From Cytidiella melzeri (taxonomy: Eukaryota > Basidiomycota > Agaricomycetes > Polyporales > Irpicaceae): a stretch of 51,585 bases of DNA. This document shows, in pieces, positions 1 to 10,547 of the stretch. Position numbers and translations under genes: made by a program. The stretch lies in the NCBI GenBank assembly GCA_022592445.1, contig JABYQR010000317.1, positions 1-51,585 on the forward strand. Reading direction: 5' to 3'. Numbering within the stretch: the first letter of the stretch is position 1; each line of letters begins with the position of its first letter. The notes beneath the pieces are model-generated. The model made no database searches. It had not been told where the DNA came from and saw only the letters and a list, made by a program, of their open reading frames with translations.

Positions 1-857
1 GAGCTAACAATCAAAAGAAAGGTTGAATATTAATGAGAAAGCGGGTCAGAAATAGAAAGATTACTTACCTCAGATCGAAATTGGACAGCCAAACCATGCG
101 GATCAGCAGCGAGATCAATGTCTTCATCTTGATCGGACGCAAGCCCATTGTCGTCGCCATAAAGGAATGGATGCCGGCTGTTGTCGTCTTCAGCATCCTC
201 GTCGTCACCATCATCATCAAAGAGCTGGGCTGCGCTCCTTGATCGCGGCAACTGAGTTGTACCCTGGCTTTGCGGGCGCAACGGGGATTATCGTGTTGAT
301 TGGCTTGCTTTGCAAAACTAGCAGGTTCGTCAGCGGGTTCGTCAAGTTCTGCCTCAGGCTGTCTGGTCCGCTTCCTTTTGGATGGAGGCCGGATAGCTCC
401 AACCGACTCATCAGAGTCAGAAAGGGTAGGCGGAGGGTGGCGGCGATTGCGAGGCCACTCATCAGAGTCTGAAAGAGTAGGCGGAGGGTGGCGGCGATCG
501 CGAGGCCGCATGACAGCCTTGGGATTTGCCCGACTCTGTGGCGCCGTGGGCACTACCTTGGTTTTCGGCGCAGGCCCATGCCCAGTGGGTGCTGCGCCCC
601 TCCATACTGAAGTAACTAGATGAGGTCCAGTCCTTCATAATAAGTTGCAGACTCACCGGCGTTATCCATGGCTCTTTCTTTTGTAGCTCGTGTGGCTGAA
701 GTGTTTGAGGGTCAGTTTACAAAAGGAAAGGTTGAAACACTGGCTTACGTTTGCCCTCACTCTCCAGAGCGGCAGCATAAGCCTCCGCTTCGCGTTTTTT
801 GCGCTCTCGGGTGATTTGGGCCTTCTGAGCAGGCGTGAGGTCATAATAGCTAGACAT
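1..857 (-). CDS. Unknown acidic, low-complexity protein with SDSDE repeats, spliced, partial
   Basis: I do not recognise this gene. The minus-strand ATG at 857 opens an exon (857-749) rich in Lys, Arg and Glu. It is followed by a GTAAGC..CAG intron, a 39-nt exon (695-657), a GTGAGT..CAG intron, and a long exon from 606 to 69. The phases agree at both junctions, which is the main support for a real gene. The long exon carries a near-perfect duplication of a 13-residue unit ending in LSDSDE, then a basic patch and an acidic tail. A good donor at 68 and an acceptor at 4-6 show that it continues beyond the window. The acidic tail (FDDDGDDEDAEDD) reads in a different frame from the SDSDE part, so a one-base indel near 250 is likely. 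It is divergent from the Plavaka gene with 233 bp between starts, so it may be a second gene of that element; this is inference. Confidence 0.5.
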
Positions 858-1090
858 GAGGGAATGAAAACGCTTTGTAAGCTATCAAGTCGATAAACAA
901 GGGAAATGTTTGAGTTATAGGAGTGGATGCGAAGAAGGGCCTTTGGATGACGCTTGTCAAAGGACAGACCTTGGGATGGAATCAATCTTGACCGAGCCAA
1001 AGCTTGAAAATTGTAAGGTCACGGGATTGCAATTATCTGACGCCAATTTTGAATGTCCAGAACAAACTCGAAAACCTCCTATGCAACAAA

Positions 1091-4000
1091 ATGTCTCGTA
1101 AATGTCCTGCATGCAAAGAAGTCTTCAGTCGAAGCGGCCTTAAACATCATTATCGTCTTACCGAAGCCAAAGGGTGTCGACATTATCTCGCGGAACGTGG
1201 CGCAGCAGAGAACCTCTCCGACACAGAGTCGAGCAGCAATTCCAACAACCTCTCCGATGAGGACAGTGATGATACAAACGATTACCATGCTTTCCCGCAG
1301 GTTATTATAGGGCCAGCAGTGGAGGAACTTGATGAAACCGGCCAGTTCCACCTGGGAATTGATCCTTCAGGTGATGCGCTGGGTGACTATGCCAATTTGG
1401 ATCAGGATGGCAACGTCGAAATGGAATCCAGCGAGGACGAGGGGGGGTTAGGCGATTTAGAGGAGTCGGATTGGGAGACAGAGACAGAAGAAGATGTGGT
1501 CACTATGGAACCACTGCGCGCAATTCGAACTGCTGGAGCTGTAACCGACCGTGATCCCGCGCCGAATCTGCAGCGCCACCGCCTACAGCGGGATGAGGCC
1601 GAGCGTCAGCTTCTGCACACGCCGCATGTTGTACAGTACCCAGGCGGAGCAGGGAAACCGATCGGCACATCGAAAACCTGTAACGATGTATATGCGACGC
1701 AAGTTCCTACCACTCAAAACATTTACGCACCATTCTCGTCGCGAATCGATTGGGAGATTGCGTGTTGGGCAAAGTTACGAGGCCCTGGGTCAACGGCGCT
1801 CACGGAGCTTCTAAGAATACCAGAGGTTTGTCAGCTAGATCAACTTTGCGAGCACTTGAACCTAATAACCGGTGCGATGCCAGGTCCCCGACTTGCTTGG
1901 TCTGTCGTTTCGCACTACAGATGAGCTTAACAACATCGTTGACAAGCGTCTACCGGGTCGACCTCGGTTCGCGCGCCACAAAGTCCTCATCGGGGATGAA
2001 GTATGCGAGATATTCTACAGAGACATCATAGAGTGCATCAGATCGTTATTTGGTGACCCTGATTCTGAAGTGTACCTTGTGTTCGCGCCTGAGAAGCATT
2101 ACACGGATGCAGGGAAGACGAAGCGCATGTTTCATGACATGCAGACGGGCAGGTGGTGGTGGGCTACGCAGGTAAGATGCACAGCGCGACAATTTGATGT
2201 GATGATTTATTGATATGTGCATCATAGGAGGAGGTGGAGCGCGATTCCCCTGGCGCAACGATTATTCCCATCATTATATCAACAGACAAAACTCAACTGA
2301 CCTTGTTTCGCAATAAAACGGCGTACCCCATCTACCTTACCATTGGCAACATTCCCAAAGAAATCCGTTGAAGACCATCGTCCCGCGCATATGTGCTTCT
2401 CGGTTACCTCCCGACAACAAAACTGGAACTCGTCGCTAACAAAGCCGCACGTCGTCGAATGCTCGCAAATTTGTATCACGCATGCATGAAGAAAGTGCTT
2501 GAGCCACTGGAAAAGGCTGGCGTGTCAGGTTTGACCATGGTAAGCGGAAACGGCGCCACGTACAAGACACATCCCATATTTGCGTGCTTTGTCGGTGATT
2601 ATCCAGAACAGATCTTGGCGTCGCTAGGAACCACAGGGAAATGTGCGTGCTGCCCGATCCCGCACGATTGGCTGGGTGACCATGTCCCGGACATGGCGAG
2701 CAAACTTCAAGATCTTTCCGCAATTCTAAATATCTTGGATTCATTCAAAGACCATCCCGAGAAATTCCTGAAATCCTGCGCAGAAGGAAACGTGAAACCC
2801 GTTATCGAGCCATTCTGGATCAATTTACCGTACACTCACATATTCCGGTCAATTACACCGGACATTCTTCACCAACTCTACCAGGGCATCGTCAAGCACC
2901 TCGTTGCCTGGCTGATTGAAGCCTTTGGAGCCGCCAAAATCGATGCACGATGTCATCGGATGCCACCCAATCACCATATCCAAATATTCGGCAACAGAAT
3001 TAGCTCGCTGTCAAAAGTCACCGGGCACGAGCATGACCAGCTGGGACTTGTCCTGGATATGCCGCCCCTGGATGGCACCGTCTCGCCTGCGCCAGTTGTT
3101 AGGTGTGTCCGTGCCATCCTGGATTTCTTGTACTTGGCCCAATATCCTGTGCATACCGACAACACCCTCTCTCTCCTTGATGACGCCCTGGCTCGCTTCC
3201 ATGCTGATAAGGACGTTTTCGTCAAGTTGGGGATTTGTGAAAACTTCAACCTACCGAAGCTACATTTCGCCCTCCACTACACGCAGTCGATCCGCTTGTT
3301 TGGCACCACAGACAATTTCAATACAGAGTATACGGAGAGACTTCACATAGATTTCACAAAGGACGCATATCGAGCAACAAACAAAAAGGACGGGTTTACG
3401 CAGATGACGGTGTGGCTAGAGCGGCGCGAGAAAATTTACCGCCATGATCAGTTCGTTAATTGGCGAGTCCGTCAGCGTGAGAAGCCCCAGAAGCCCATCC
3501 CGCAGACTTGGTCGCCTCCTGGTTTGGATCTCGACCGCCGCCTGCACCTCGCAAAACGTCCAGCAGTCAGATCGGTCGCGATTCCGCAACTAGTCGAGCA
3601 GTACGGCGCACGATTCTTTTGAGAGGCGCTTGCGCGCTTCATTACGCTGACTAATGAGCCAAATATCACCCGCGGCCAACTCGAACACGCTATTTGGAAC
3701 TTCCATCTCCCCTTGCGCAAGCTGTCTGTCTGGCACCACCTCAAGTTCCAGCGCATGGATGTAGTCACCGGCAAACCATCCACCGTCGACTCAGTTCATG
3801 CCTGGCCGGCTCGGATGGATTCGCGACAGAAACCTGTGCCAGGCCGCTTTGACACGGTGCTCGTTAGCGACGGATCTGGCGGGCTTACAGGCATTACAGG
3901 TGTGTAGCTGGTTTTATGATTCTAATGTTTTTTTACTCATGTTGGAGGTAGGCTATCGCGTTGGCCGTGTCCGTGCCATATTCTCGCTGCCCACCGCGGC

Positions 4001-4310
4001 GCAAGATGCCCTCTTCAAATCATCCACAGACATACCGCAACATCTCGCGTATATCGAATGGCACACCAAACTTCAGACACAGCCCGACCCGAATCATCGG
4101 ATGTACAAGATTTCGCCCCTCGTAGACGAACGCGGCGATCATATTTCCAGTATCATTCCAGTCACGGACATTTGTCAGAGCGTACATCTCTTCCCAAAGT
4201 TCGGGTCAACTGCTCCTGCCGCTTGGACGTCCGCCACCGTTCTGGACAATTGTCGTACTTTCTACATTAATCCATTTAGCAATAAATTCTTGTATTGCAC
4301 AATGTACTGA
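1091..4310 (+). pseudogene. Plavaka-family DNA transposase, two in-frame stops
   Basis: The product resembles the Plavaka transposases common in agaricomycetes, which have an RNase H-fold nuclease thought to move a cut-and-paste element. Exons are 1091-1825, 1884-2171, 2228-3899 and 3952-4310, with introns of 58, 56 and 52 bp; all phases join cleanly, giving 1,017 codons. The N-terminus has a Cys/His finger (CPACKEVF..HHY) and is followed by a long acidic region. Family blocks are readable: LGLSFRTTDELNNIVDK, HDMQTGRWWWATQ, RAYVLLGYLPTTKLE, DILHQLYQGIVKHL, PKLHFALHYTQSIRLFG, and a C-terminal block with IIPVTDI and LFPKFG. Two TGA codons interrupt exon 3, at 2369-2371 (in IR*RPSSRAY) and 3620-3622 (in RFF*EALARF); family context suggests Arg, hence CGA to TGA. 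The rest is open, so inactivation looks recent. Terminal inverted repeats were not identified. Confidence 0.85.
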
Positions 4311-4441
4311 TTTACTTATTGTTCACGTACTTCACCGTAATCACGTAGGCCTCAATCACTCTAGGGTACTCGGAGCAATTCGATGATATTTCAGCATATT
4401 CTGTGTAATCATGATATTCCTTACCACCTGTGCAGGATTAT
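4311..4441. other. AT-rich spacer between Plavaka and MACPF remnants
   Basis: This short stretch follows the Plavaka stop codon and ends where the MACPF reading frame terminates. It probably holds the Plavaka 3' untranslated region and right terminus. No inverted repeat partner is visible in the window. Confidence 0.3.
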
Positions 4442-5162
4442 CTAAGAGTATGGATTGACGGTTTTCCTGATGACGTGCATCTCCCCTGAAGCGATGGAAT
4501 ATTCAGCAGAGAGCTTGGCAGCGCTCGCGAGATCCATTTTAGAGGTATAAGACCGAGTATCCGTAGAAGTCAAGAACAGAGCACAACCACCGACGGTAAT
4601 GGACCGGAGGAGGTGGGTACCATACTCTCTGTAGAGCTCGATTGGGTCCATGCTATCCAAGTCGTTGACAAAGTCCTCCTTCAATAGCGCTCGAATGTGT
4701 GCCGTCGGAGGGAGGGAAAGGATATAATGATTCACCGCGTAAGTGACGCGGGTGAATGTGTGCGATAAGTTCTCGCGCTGGGACTGGCTGTAGTCGGTGG
4801 AGGCGGATGCGGAGAACCCAGGAAATTGAACCCCTAAGCCTGCTTGGAGGGAGAGACTCTTTGTGTATTCCGCAGTGGTCTTGCCATAGGAGGTACGGTA
4901 TTCGGAGGTGGTGTCGCGACTAAATTTGACCACCTCAGGGATGTTGTACATTTTGTTGGCAAACTCCTGAGTACGGACGTCGGATACTATCTAGGATCAG
5001 TATGACGTAAGGGTATAATGCATAACACCACATACATTTGGTCCAGTCGATGACTTTCTGGATGGTAGACTCGGGGTCTGCGTACTTGCCATTCAAGGTG
5101 TCGTACGTCGCACCGAGGACATCTAAGCCCGGAAGAAAATTTGAGGGAATGTCCTTGTCCAT
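4442..5162 (-). pseudogene. MACPF-domain (membrane attack/perforin-like) protein, C-terminally truncated
   Basis: This is a fragment of a pore-forming protein of the MACPF superfamily. Exon 1 starts at the ATG at 5162 (an upstream ATG at 5219 is also in frame) and ends near 5037; an intron beginning GTATGT and ending ATAG leads to an exon running to the stop at 4442. The second exon contains the MACPF signature: Tyr-Gly-Thr-His followed within a few residues by Gly-Gly, at about 4580-4620. Before it lies a serine-rich stretch typical of the first transmembrane-hairpin region. Family members are generally several hundred residues long. Here the frame stops about 40 residues after the signature, so the second hairpin region and the C-terminal domain are missing. 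The loss coincides with the end of the Plavaka copy next door. It should be non-functional. Confidence 0.7.
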
Positions 5163-5283
5163 GGTGTAACAGTGCAGCGAACGGTGGGATGTATGCTGGT
5201 GTTCACAGGCCAGTAACATGATCTTTTATACTATCACTAGCGTTAGCAGGGCCGGCAAGCGGCAAGTACAATTCCTGAAGACT

Positions 5284-5400
5284 TGATACATTTCTCACAA
5301 TATCATAAATATCAGTAAATCAGAATTCAATATCACGCAGGTTATACATCTCTCACAATATCATAGATGTTAATAAATTAGATATCATTATTGCACAGGT
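5284..5400. repeat. Diverged tandem duplication, about 57 bp unit
   Basis: Two adjacent units each begin with TACATYTCTCACAATATCAT (5287 and 5344) and end near CRCAGGT. They lie upstream of the MACPF start and may be part of its old promoter or of a transposon end. Confidence 0.6.
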
Positions 5401-5628
5401 ATCTTAAACATCACAAGTTGTGCAAATTCCTACAGTACTGGTCCGACTGTGTTTTGCTGTTGCCAACATGTTGCAGTTTACACCAGTCATGTTTTCATCA
5501 TATTCATTATGTCTACCTGTACTTATACCATTGTGGAACCACAGATCTCTGTTATCACTGTGTCACAGATTTTCAATGTTTCTACAAGACTTGCCTTACC
5601 AGGCAACGGTATTATTGGGAATATTTAA

Positions 5629-5765
5629 GCGCTTATCCAGCATCTATTTAGGCGCTTATCCAGCGCTTATCAGGCGCTTATCAGGCGCTTATTCCGGCGC
5701 TTATTCTCAGTGCCTATCAATTGATGCGCTGATGCGCCTCCTGTCTCTGATGCGCTGATGCGCTC
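5629..5765. repeat. 11-bp GCGCTTAT minisatellite followed by TGATGCGC repeats
   Basis: GCGCTTAT recurs at 5629, 5652, 5663, 5674, 5685 and 5697. The spacing is exactly 11 bp for the middle four. A second motif, TGATGCGC, follows four times as two pairs between about 5722 and 5762. No reading frame depends on it. Confidence 0.8.
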
Positions 5766-5779
5766 CTTTCCTTATCTGT

Positions 5780-6240
5780 GTATCACATGATAGAACTCTC
5801 TGGAACATTGTCGAACATGCTGGAACTATGATGTCATAGTATAGAACATTCCATTAGATGATGTCATAGTTCTTAGAACTTTCTGGAAAAGTCTAGCCTT
5901 GTCTTAGAACAAGCTAGAACAAGTCTAGCCTTGGAGCTGGGTCATGGGGTTAGGTCATGGGGACAATTGCTATTGGTTGATTATTGAAGTGGCACCACTA
6001 GGGCATAGGGCATGCTTAGTAAGGTAGATTACTTCTCTTACTCATGTAGGTATTAGGGGTCTTAGGGTAGTACCTGGGGTCCTCCCCTTCATGTATATAT
6101 AGAGGCACTCCTGAGGGCATATCCCCTCAGACTTATCCACTCTGTTGAACCAGGACTACTCAGTACCCACCAGTACTTCGCTCACTACCACTCTTACTCT
6201 CTATCTCACCACATCCCCCTCAAGTTAACCAACTTATCTG
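5780..6240 (+). promoter_or_regulatory. Orphan promoter or solo-LTR-like segment
   Basis: The segment has several GAAC/TTC-type motifs in alternating orientation (for example TAGAACATTCC and TAGAACTTTCTGGA), then a TATA box (GTATATATAGAGG, near 6094). A pyrimidine-rich leader follows and ends in a splice-donor-like CTGGTGAGTG at 6239. This is the layout of a plus-strand promoter with a spliced leader, but only decayed minus-strand helicase sequence lies downstream. A solo LTR is the likeliest origin; no matching copy is in the window. Confidence 0.35.
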
Positions 6241-6529
6241 GTGAGTGTAGCATTACTGTTACACACTGACTATACGAGATTTGTAGTGATTATTTCCGTA
6301 GTAAATGATGCCAGGCAGTTTGTAATTGTATCCACTAACGTTCATAACATGTTGAAACCTGACAACCAGTTCTTCCTATATACACATTGCAATGAGCAGT
6401 GGTGCATTATCAAATTTGTATATATTTTACATTACGCTGTGACAGTCACTGCATTTCTTTCTAGACTTTGTTCTCAATAGAGCTGTCATCCATGCAGATG
6501 TAATTTGAGCATTACACGTTCCTGCTCAT

Positions 6530-9156
6530 TTTGCTTTAATTCTCCATGCAGACTTTGTAGATTGCCACATTAGAGAGTTGGAAAATAAGCTAGAAGATTT
6601 TTCATTTTGACATACAATGCAGTACACAGTTTTGACAATATGGCTAACATCAGGTTTGAGTAGAAATTCATATAATTCTCTAACATTATTGCCTGTTGTA
6701 CTGATTGAGAACATACTTGGATCTTTACAATGAAATGCAAGCTGTATACGGTCTCAAGCTTTATCTATATCATCTGAGTCAAGATCTACACCTTCAAACA
6801 TGTCACAAAATATTTCAAAATATTCATTTGTTGTTGATGTCAATTTACACCATTCTGGTAATTTCTCTTTTTGAAATGAAATCTTGTAATCTCATCTAGC
6901 AATGCTAACTCTTGGAACTCCTGTCTCAAATATCCAGACAATCCCCCAGTCACGTGTTTATCTGAGAAATCTTGAGCATTAAGAGTACCCTGGTATGTTG
7001 AACCTCTTGATAAGCAAGTATATATAGACTGGTGACTGTGACAATTGTGTATGTCGACAACATGTACTTCCTTGTCTGACCTTGGGATGTGTAGTCCATC
7101 ATGCCAAACTTTACTATTACTGGCACTTGTACACGGTTTATAGTTCTTCCCATGCCATCAGTGTGCTGACAAATCACGTTCATATGCTCTGCTGTGACAG
7201 GTTCTACATCAGGTTCCAATCCATCTAGTTTGATTGGTATTGGTGGTGAAGTTAGCTTTACAAACAACACATCTAATGTGCTGTGATTTGTGTCTATAGA
7301 CTGAGATTTCCACCCAACTACAACACCTTCTGCTCCATTAGTCACACCACACTCTGTTGCTTTGTTCTTCTTAATCATAATAGGCATTCCTATACAAATA
7401 CCTAATTTGCCAGGATGGCTTCCAGTATTGCTTGGAGGCAATGACCAAAACCCAGCTTGATCATGTGGACGAAGGCAGTCAGTATCCCGTGATGGATCTG
7501 CTTTTCTTTTTACGGATCTTGGTCAAAAGCTTTGTCTCATCATTGTTGGAGCTATAACGATCTACAGAGTAAAAATAACTCAGAGTTTGATGGGCCTCTT
7601 GCGAGAATTGTTCTGCTCCTCTGTCATTGAATGTATCTCTACTTGCATTGTAAGATGTTATAGTTGACCCATTACGGAACACAGTATTTGGCCACTTTTG
7701 TCAATGTTTTTGAAATACCAGCTATTCTAGTTTGCAGAAGAGTGTTATCTTCTTTGGTACAAGACTTGTATCTTAAGTTTTCTAGCAAAATGCAGAATTG
7801 TGCATCTTCATCTATCTGTGAATTTTGTCTCATGTTGGTGTGTAAGATGAATGCAGTGGTAAACTGATGCCATATTGCTTTACCTAAAGCAGCCTGCTGA
7901 TCTATAAGAGACTGTGCTGCAGATAACAGACTGAACAGTACTTGAATAGAGGGTGTTTCCTGTTGATACTGGGGGAAGCTGTGCAAAGTCTCCTGCAAAG
8001 ATGACATGTTTCCCTCCAAATGGTTCAGTCTCATTTTCCAAGGCCATACACATTTGTCCGCTGATATTGTATAAGTTGAAACAATCAATTAGTCATATCT
8101 CATCCATAAATATGTAGTCTACATACTGCAAGTTACTTTTGATTTCACTTAGAGCACGTAGTTGTTCAGTTTTTACAATAAGGGTTGATACTCAGCATCA
8201 AATGATAAGTAGAACCACCAATCAGCAATGCAGCTGATCCAGTAGGTGCCATCCAAAGGAACCAATAAGCTTGATTGTGATGGGTATAAAAATGTATCAA
8301 TGATTTAATAACTTGAGATTCCCTGTACCAGTCATTCCACCCAAATACATCTTCAGCTGAGACGGTTTTTCAAGTGTTGAGTGATTTGCTATGATTTTGG
8401 AAGCCCTGACCTGTTCAGTGTTCAATGTATAGCAACTTAAAATTCATTGATAAGGGAGCAATCTTCCTCAGATGCTGCTTTGAATATCTTTTCATAATAT
8501 GGAATATCAATGACTTCTACAAGATCAATACGATGGTTGTGCTTTTTGATTGCCTTTGATGCAGCTACCTGTCCATGTTGATTGCTCAAAATTTCATCTT
8601 TGGTCTTGTTCAATAATTTTTGCCAGTGATAACAGCTAGGTGTTGTATCATCTACTGTTGGATATCAACAGAGTGGTCATCTGCATTCAATAACCCATTC
8701 CTTTTGAGCATGTCTTCAGTATCCACCATATGTTCTAGCTGTAATATTGTTGATCTGTTGATAGGTCCCATGTCTGTTACATTATGCTCATCAAAACCAC
8801 ATTGTTCTGAATCAAGTATACCAATGAATTCTTCTTCAGTTCCGTCTAGCATGTCATTACCAAATTGGTGGCATAGAAACAACATCTAGAGTTTTTGTTT
8901 CTTGTTGTGCTGCAAAATCATCTCTGGCATCATAACATTCATATCGCAGATTGAAATCATTTATAATATATGTGTATTGCTGGGGAAATTTGTAGTTGTT
9001 GAACTCATCACTCCAAGTCAAGTCTTTTGACTTTAACTCTAAACACGAGCACCATGAGTTGAAAAGTGCCAGCATAGTCATACAGTAGTCTTCTTGATTG
9101 CCTTTATCTTCTTGCAGTAGGATACCATCTACAAAGTCTACGTGCCTGATCCCCAT
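6530..9156 (-). pseudogene. Helitron-type PIF1-like helicase, heavily decayed
   Basis: Minus-strand frames read in order as a fungal Helitron/PIF1 helicase. At 9156-8857 is a block beginning GIRHVDFVDGILLQE and ending near NLRYECYDARDDF. At 8450-8290 come NTEQ and the P-loop MYLGGMTGTG, where one base is missing. At about 8050-7990 is the Walker B/motif III block FGGKHVIFAGDFAQLPPV. Then follow LGKAIWHQFTTAFIL (near 7880), ITSYNASRDTFNDRGAEQF (7670-7610), and the C-terminal block GKLGICIGMPIMIKKNKATE through DYTSQGQTR (7440-7070). A shifted frame continues with TGGLSGYLRQEFQELALLDE to about 6850. Several frameshifts separate these blocks. No Rep (HUH) domain was found upstream, so this is a 5'-truncated RepHel. 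Helicase activity is not expected. Confidence 0.75.
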
Positions 9157-9615
9157 TAAGGGTGGTTCAAGACACTGACAAACGTCTCATAGAAGGTGCT
9201 GATAAGTAACAAAGTGAAGGCTACATTGAGATATAGGAGAGCCACTTGAAACGAGGAACGGAGTGACGCACAGTCCAATAGATGCTCTTGTCCACTTGAT
9301 TGAGGAGAGAGTGTCCATCCCCGAGAGAGATACTTGAAATCATGACTACAGCAAACCACCAAACATGTCAGCCCTGCAACACCAAGCCTACACAATACCA
9401 CAAGAGCAATGCGGTATTGCACAATGCCACAACTGTCACATCATATGACCAAATATAGCCCTGCGTGTATAGAACAATAGGAACAAACATGTACTCACTG
9501 GTTCTGCCATTTCAAGACTGAGTACAAAGCTGACCTCGAGGTTTGATGAGTGAGCTATAGAGGTGAGAGTTCAAATGTATGGAGGTGAGAGGCGAGTGGC
9601 AAACAGAGGGAGCAC

Positions 9616-9704
9616 TGTCCTCATGCACCACGAAGTGTAACTCGGTGCTGACAAGAAAGTGTTTTTTGTCCTCATGCGCCACAAAGCGTAACTCGGTGCT
9701 GACA
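9616..9704. repeat. 51-bp tandem duplication
   Basis: Two copies of a unit starting TGTCCTCATGCRCCACRAAG begin at 9616 and 9667 and differ at only a few positions. They lie between the Helitron remnant and the ataxin-10-like fragment. Confidence 0.7.
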
Positions 9705-9967
9705 GGCAAGAGCTTACGCGCGCTCTGATGTCAATATGGTGAGCCGACAATGACGATATACACGACTTACTGTGCTTGTCGGGCTTTGTTGTCTCTACAC
9801 GACCAGCTCCCCTCCTTTCACAGTCAAGAAAAACGGCTTTCACCAGTGTCACAATCCTGACGCAGGCATTGTCCAATACGGTAACAGCAAATGAAGGCCT
9901 CCTCGAGGAAATTTGGAACCTGTATCTTCAACAAGCTGAAGAGCAACTGACTCCGACGTATGTTTCC

Positions 9968-10490
9968 TGTTTGAAAGTTACGAGTGTAGGGGATGACTAG
10001 GAGAGTCAACTAACTCTGGGAGTAAGTGTCTTATTATTTCTCTGCTCTCTAGGAGCGGTATATATACATGTCTGTAACTAGATTACTAATGCTACAGTAA
10101 TGTCATATGAGTAAGGATTGGTAAGGATTGGTAATCCTATGAGTAATGATTGGTAATGCACAGTCCTGCTTGCTAATACTACTGAATAGAGAATGTAAGC
10201 GATGACTGAGCATCCTACATAACTGAATGGTGCTGACTGAGCCTTTAGTAAGCTCAATACATTTGGTATATGAAATATGAGTCATGCAGAAGCCTCATGG
10301 TACTTCTGCTATTCAGTCATGGAAACTACTGGAACACGATGCCATATGGTGTAAGTATCGCATCGTGTGTGACCATAAGGATGGTGGAATCACATGCTAT
10401 GTACTATCTGTGCTTATCTATCTACATATCTAATCTACATTGTCCATAGATCTGATGTCCGATAATCAGCGATACAATCTCGCTTTGACA
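9968..10490 (-). repeat. Copia-1 3' LTR
   Basis: It begins TGTTTGAAAG and ends CGCTTTGACA on the plus strand, and is 523 bp like its partner at 16752-17274. Differences from the partner by eye: one near 10057, two near 10409-10411 and two near 10428-10429. Short ORFs inside it are LTR sequence, not genes. Confidence 0.95.
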
Positions 10491-10499
10491 CTCCCACTT
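10491..10499 (-). other. Copia-1 polypurine tract
   Basis: On the minus strand the sequence just before the 3' LTR is AAGTGGGAG, a purine run in the position expected for plus-strand DNA priming. Confidence 0.7.
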
Positions 10500-10547
10500 G
10501 ATGCCAACATCATTTTGCTTTGAGCTACTTTGAATGACAGCATCTCG

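Noticed and set aside
5391..5758. Overlapping plus-strand frames of 86 and 112 codons
   Set aside because: Composition is Cys/Leu/His-biased and they run into the 11-bp repeat; no splice or family support.
5629..5765. CRISPR-like array
   Set aside because: Repeats are 8-11 bp and contiguous without unique spacers, in a eukaryotic sequence.
10103..10285. 60-residue frame repeated identically at 16887-17069
   Set aside because: Both copies lie inside the two Copia-1 LTRs; identity comes from the LTR, not from a gene.
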